Below are positions 14,949 to 17,888 of a stretch of 17,888 bases of DNA, one piece after another. The notes below the pieces were generated by a model, which had not been told where the DNA came from, did not search any database, and saw only the letters and a program-made list of their open reading frames with translations. The stretch comes from Candidatus Mediterraneibacter colneyensis (GTDB lineage Bacteria; Bacillota; Clostridia; Lachnospirales; Lachnospiraceae): positions 1-17,888 of the forward strand of contig DXEY01000009.1 of assembly GCA_019114745.1 (NCBI GenBank). Direction: 5' to 3'. How positions within the stretch are numbered: position 1 is the first letter of the stretch; every line of letters begins with the position of its first letter. The position numbers were made by a program, and so were the translations under genes.

Positions 14949-17759
14949 CTATTTTCTCTCAATCTCGACCATTTTGTAGGCTTCAACCAGGTCGCCTTCT
15001 TTGATATCGTTATAATTTTCAAAGACGAAACCACATTCATAGCCTGCCCTGACTTCTTTCACATCATCTTTGAATCGCTTCAGGGAAGCCAGCGGGCCGT
15101 CAAATATTACGATACCGTCGCGCGTCAGGCGGACAGAGCAGTTTCTCTCGAAAATACCGTCCTGTACATAAGCGCCCGCAATCGTGCCGACTCCGGATGC
15201 CTTAAAGGTCTGGCGTACCTCCGCATGGCCGAGTACTTTCTCCTCAAATACCGGATCGAGCAGGCCTTTCATGGCTGCCTCCACATCTTCGATTGCGTTA
15301 TAGATTACCCGGTACAGCCTGATATCCACACCCTCGCGCTCAGCGATATCTTTTGCCGTAGCGTCCGGACGCACATTGAATCCGATAATGATCGCGTTGG
15401 ATGCAGATGCCAGGATCACGTCTGACTCGTTGATCGCGCCCACGCCTCCGTGGATCACCTTGATCACCACTTCTTCGTTGGACAGTTTCAGAAGGCTCTG
15501 TTTCAGCGCTTCCACAGATCCCTGGACGTCTGCCTTGACTACGATATCGAGTTCTTTCAGGTTGCCTTCCTGGATCTGGGTAAACAGATCGTCAAGAGAC
15601 ATCCTGGATTTTGTCTCTTCCAGAAGTTTTACTTTGTTCTGGGCGATAAATGTCTCAGCAAAGCTTCTCGCTTCTTTCTCTGTATCGCAGCCTACAAATA
15701 CTTCTCCCGCGTTCGGCACTTCGTTGAGCCCGAGGATCTCCACCGGCTGTGACGGTCCGGCTTCTTTGACCCTTCTTCCGCGGTCGTCCATCATCGCGCG
15801 GACACGGCCGTGGGCGCTTCCTGCCGCGATGGCGTCGCCCACGTGGAGCGTTCCCTTCTGTACAAGTACAGTCGCAACAGAACCTTTTCCTTTATCAAGC
15901 TCTGCCTCGATGACAAGACCTCTCGCCGCACGGTTCGGGTTTGCCTTAAGCTCCAGCACCTCTGCTGTGAGGAGGATCATCTCGAGCAGTTCCGGAATCC
16001 CCTCTTTCGTATGAGCGGACACAGGCACAAATATGGTACTTCCGCCCCAGTCCTCCGGGATCAGTTCGTACTCAGTCAGTTCCTGTTTTACACGCTCTAT
16101 ATTAGCGCCGGGCTTATCGATCTTGTTGATCGCAACGATGATCTCAACGCCTGCCGCTTTGGCGTGGTTGATCGCTTCCACAGTCTGGGGCATCACGCCG
16201 TCGTCCGCTGCGACTACAAGGATCGCAATATCTGTTGAACTGGCGCCGCGCATACGCATGGCAGTAAACGCTTCATGACCCGGAGTATCCAGGAATGTGA
16301 TCTTCTCTCCGTTGATCTCAACTACATATGCTCCGATATGCTGGGTGATTCCTCCGGCCTCACGGTCTGTTACATTTGTATGGCGGATAGCATCCAGAAG
16401 AGATGTTTTTCCGTGGTCTACATGACCCATGACGCAGACTACCGGCGGTCTCTTCTTCATCGTACTTGTATCTTCCTCGTCCTCTTTTAAAAGTTCTTCA
16501 ATTACATCTACAACTTCTTCTTTCTCGCAGAGGACGTCAAAATCGAGCGCGATTTCTTCCGCTGTCTCGTAATCGATCTCCTGGTTTACAGTCACGACTT
16601 TCCCCTGAAGGAACAGTTTCTTAACGATCACTGAAGGAACGACCTTCATCTTGTCGGCAAGCTCTTTGATCGTGAGCACTTCCGGGATCACGATCTGTTT
16701 GATCTTCTCTTCTTTCTTTTCTTCCTGCTTCTGCTGCGGCTTCTTCACCTCTGCCGCCTGCTTCTGCTTTCTGCCCTTCTTGCCCTTTCCTTCAAAAGCC
16801 TCGTCTCTGTATTCTTTCTTCTTGTTGTCGCGCTCTTTATCTTTTGCCTTATTTCTCTGGCTCTTCTGCTGTTCCATCATAGGAGCGCCCATATCGTCCC
16901 TGCGGGTATCACGCCTGTCGCCCCTGGATCCCTGGGATCCCGGGCGCTGGTCTCTTGCACCTCTTTCAGGGCGGGATGGTCTTCCCCCGCTGAAGGAACG
17001 GCCTCCCTGCGGTCTTTCCTGACGTCCGGGGCGGTCTGCGCCTCCCTGTCTCTCTCCGCGTGCCGGGCGGTCTCCTGACTGCGTTCTCTCCGGGCGGGAA
17101 GAACGATCTGCATGATTCCTTCCCTCCGTCGCCGGACGGCGTGCCGGATGTTCCTGTCTTGCCGGACGCTCTGCCGCATTTCTGTTCTCGGATACCGGTC
17201 TGCTCTCCGGAGCCTTCCGGTTCTCAGCAACAGCCTTTCCCTCTGCTGACGGGCGTGCCGGCTGTTGTGCCGGACGTGCCGGACGCGCTTCCGAAGTTCT
17301 CACTTCCGCAGCCGGTCTGCCTTCTCCGGACGGACGGGCGCTGTGCGCCGGACGTTCTCCTGCCGGGCGGACCGGTCTCTCCCCTGCGGGCCGCGCCGGA
17401 CGGTCTCCTGCCGGACGTGTTCCGTGTGCCGGACGTGCCGGGCGCTGCTGCGGCCTGTTTCCCTGGATACGGCTGCTGTTCTTGGAATTCTGGGGACGGA
17501 TCACAAACGCGAGGTTTTTCTTTTTCGGTGCAGCCGTATTTTCTTTCCCATCTGCGGGTTCAGCCGCCTTCTCCGCCTTTTTCTCCGTTCTGCTCTCACT
17601 TCTGGCAGTCATCTCCCTGCGGATCTCATCTGCCACCTGATCTTCAACCGAACTCATATGGTTTTTAATCTCCACATTTTTCTTCTGAAGCATCTCCACG
17701 AGTTCTTTATTATCAATCCCCAGCTCTTTTGCCAGCTCATGTACCCTCATTTTTGTCAT
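14949..17759 (-). CDS. infB: Translation initiation factor IF-2
   Basis: IF-2 is the GTPase that places initiator tRNA on the 30S subunit and drives subunit joining. The 936 residues start with an IF2_N domain (1-50). Then comes an Arg/Pro/Ala/Gly/Glu-rich disordered linker (about 103-290), a Lys/Glu/Gln-rich segment (about 296-355), and a second IF2_N-like domain (about 357-415). The GTPase domain has G1 GHVDHGKT (445-452), G2 GGITQHIG (469-476), G3 DTPGH (491-495) and G4 NKID (545-548). The two beta-barrel domains and the C-terminal tRNA-binding domain close the protein. AAAGGAGG overlaps the upstream gene's stop and sets the start. The linker makes it longer than B. subtilis IF-2. It is co-transcribed with rbfA, nrnA, truB and ribF. 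Confidence 0.97.
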   Translation of the reverse strand: MTKMRVHELAKELGIDNKELVEMLQKKNVEIKNHMSSVEDQVADEIRREMTARSESRTEKKAEKAAEPADGKENTAAPKKKNLAFVIRPQNSKNSSRIQGNRPQQRPARPAHGTRPAGDRPARPAGERPVRPAGERPAHSARPSGEGRPAAEVRTSEARPARPAQQPARPSAEGKAVAENRKAPESRPVSENRNAAERPARQEHPARRPATEGRNHADRSSRPERTQSGDRPARGERQGGADRPGRQERPQGGRSFSGGRPSRPERGARDQRPGSQGSRGDRRDTRRDDMGAPMMEQQKSQRNKAKDKERDNKKKEYRDEAFEGKGKKGRKQKQAAEVKKPQQKQEEKKEEKIKQIVIPEVLTIKELADKMKVVPSVIVKKLFLQGKVVTVNQEIDYETAEEIALDFDVLCEKEEVVDVIEELLKEDEEDTSTMKKRPPVVCVMGHVDHGKTSLLDAIRHTNVTDREAGGITQHIGAYVVEINGEKITFLDTPGHEAFTAMRMRGASSTDIAILVVAADDGVMPQTVEAINHAKAAGVEIIVAINKIDKPGANIERVKQELTEYELIPEDWGGSTIFVPVSAHTKEGIPELLEMILLTAEVLELKANPNRAARGLVIEAELDKGKGSVATVLVQKGTLHVGDAIAAGSAHGRVRAMMDDRGRRVKEAGPSQPVEILGLNEVPNAGEVFVGCDTEKEARSFAETFIAQNKVKLLEETKSRMSLDDLFTQIQEGNLKELDIVVKADVQGSVEALKQSLLKLSNEEVVIKVIHGGVGAINESDVILASASNAIIIGFNVRPDATAKDIAEREGVDIRLYRVIYNAIEDVEAAMKGLLDPVFEEKVLGHAEVRQTFKASGVGTIAGAYVQDGIFERNCSVRLTRDGIVIFDGPLASLKRFKDDVKEVRAGYECGFVFENYNDIKEGDLVEAYKMVEIERK
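16890..17453 (-). other. infB: Low-complexity RPAGE-rich linker coding region of infB
   Basis: Residues about 103-290 of IF-2 are almost entirely Arg, Pro, Ala, Gly, Glu, Ser and Gln. The DNA is more GC-rich and more repetitive than its surroundings and holds long open frames on the other strand that are by-products of the codon pattern. Such linkers between the N-terminal and GTPase parts of IF-2 vary strongly between species. The high positive charge could allow loose RNA contact, which is inference. Confidence 0.85.
17346..17417 (-). repeat. Three tandem 24-base repeats inside infB
   Basis: Residues 115-138 of IF-2 consist of three consecutive eight-residue units, RPAGDRPA, RPAGERPV and RPAGERPA, so the DNA is three in-frame 24-base units that differ at several third positions. 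This fits growth of the linker by in-frame duplication followed by divergence. Confidence 0.85.
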
Positions 17760-17773
17760 ATTAACTACCTCCT

Positions 17774-17888
17774 TTATGCAATATCCTCTCGATTATTAAG
17801 CTCTTTCTGAATCCCGTCTGCAAATCCTTCGTCCAATATCGCCAGAGATGCACGGAATTCTTTTCCCATTGCATGCCCTAAGGTATCT
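17774..17888 (-). CDS. ylxQ: L7Ae/L30e-family ribosomal-like protein YlxQ (C-terminal 37 residues only)
   Basis: The minus-strand frame is open from the window edge to a TAA at 17774-17776. The 37 visible residues include LGHAMGKEFRASLAILDEGFA, which resembles the C-terminal end of YlxQ-type L7Ae-family proteins of the nusA-ylxR-ylxQ-infB operon. The gene's position directly before infB (14-base gap, with the infB ribosome site overlapping its stop codon) supports this. YlxQ members are small RNA-binding proteins of kink-turn type whose exact role is unsettled. The gene is cut by the window edge, so length and N-terminus cannot be judged. Confidence 0.72.
   Translation of the reverse strand, partial: DTLGHAMGKEFRASLAILDEGFADGIQKELNNREDIA

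Noticed and set aside
14457..15425. Long plus-strand open frame (322 codons) across nrnA, rbfA and the infB 3' end
   Set aside because: It is antisense to three clearly conserved genes, spans their boundaries, and its translation has no recognisable domain. It looks like a by-product of codon use.
17060..17668. Plus-strand open frames (about 180-200 codons) opposite the infB linker
   Set aside because: They follow from the GC-rich repetitive codons of the RPAGE linker. The translation is low-complexity and has no plausible fold.
1..17888. Mobile elements, CRISPR arrays, tRNA or rRNA genes, phage or defence genes
   Set aside because: I found no transposase or integrase, no regularly spaced repeats, no cloverleaf sequence and no rRNA stretch. 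The genes are a conserved housekeeping block.

Overview
The window is an ordinary chromosomal segment of a low-to-mid GC Firmicute, most likely a Lachnospiraceae-type Clostridium relative. This is inferred from protein wording (an IF2 with an Arg/Pro/Ala-rich linker, a MutL carrying an endonuclease domain, an HI0933-type flavoprotein, a YnbB-like PLP enzyme) and from the conserved order ylxQ-infB-rbfA-nrnA-truB-ribF-rpsO-pnp. Every recognised gene lies on the minus strand, so transcription runs from right to left. I see no mobile element, CRISPR array, tRNA, rRNA or phage gene.

Right part (about 17888 down to 11724): the tail of a ylxQ-like L7Ae-family gene, then infB, rbfA, nrnA, truB and ribF. 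They are tightly packed (a 4-base overlap to gaps of about 21 bases) and form the distal part of the translation and RNA-maturation operon that normally starts with rimP/nusA outside the window. Middle part (11723 to 8974): rpsO and pnp each have their own promoter. rpsO ends in a strong intrinsic terminator. pnp has a leader of about 125 bases with a 24-position, nearly fully paired hairpin, and rpsO has a structured leader of about 95 bases. Both are strong candidates for post-transcriptional autoregulation, and they are the most interesting signals here.

Left part (8868 to 97): a small four-helix membrane protein gene (CmpB-like, GTG start). Then a clear promoter (TTGAAG, 17 bases, extended -10 TGCTATAAT) drives mutS-mutL-miaA-(YnbB-like PLP enzyme)-(HI0933 flavoprotein), five genes with gaps of 25 bases or less. 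The unit ends at a bidirectional terminator at 97-139. The first ~50-80 bases may be the 3' end of a convergent plus-strand gene.

Functionally the window combines translation initiation and ribosome biogenesis (IF2, RbfA, S15), RNA modification and turnover (TruB, MiaA, PNPase, NrnA), flavin cofactor synthesis (RibF) and DNA mismatch repair (MutS/MutL). I find no clearly new multi-gene system. The points worth a second look are regulatory RNA structures in the rpsO and pnp leaders, sliding-clamp-like peptides in both MutS and MutL, a tandem repeat inside infB, and the local gene order after miaA.
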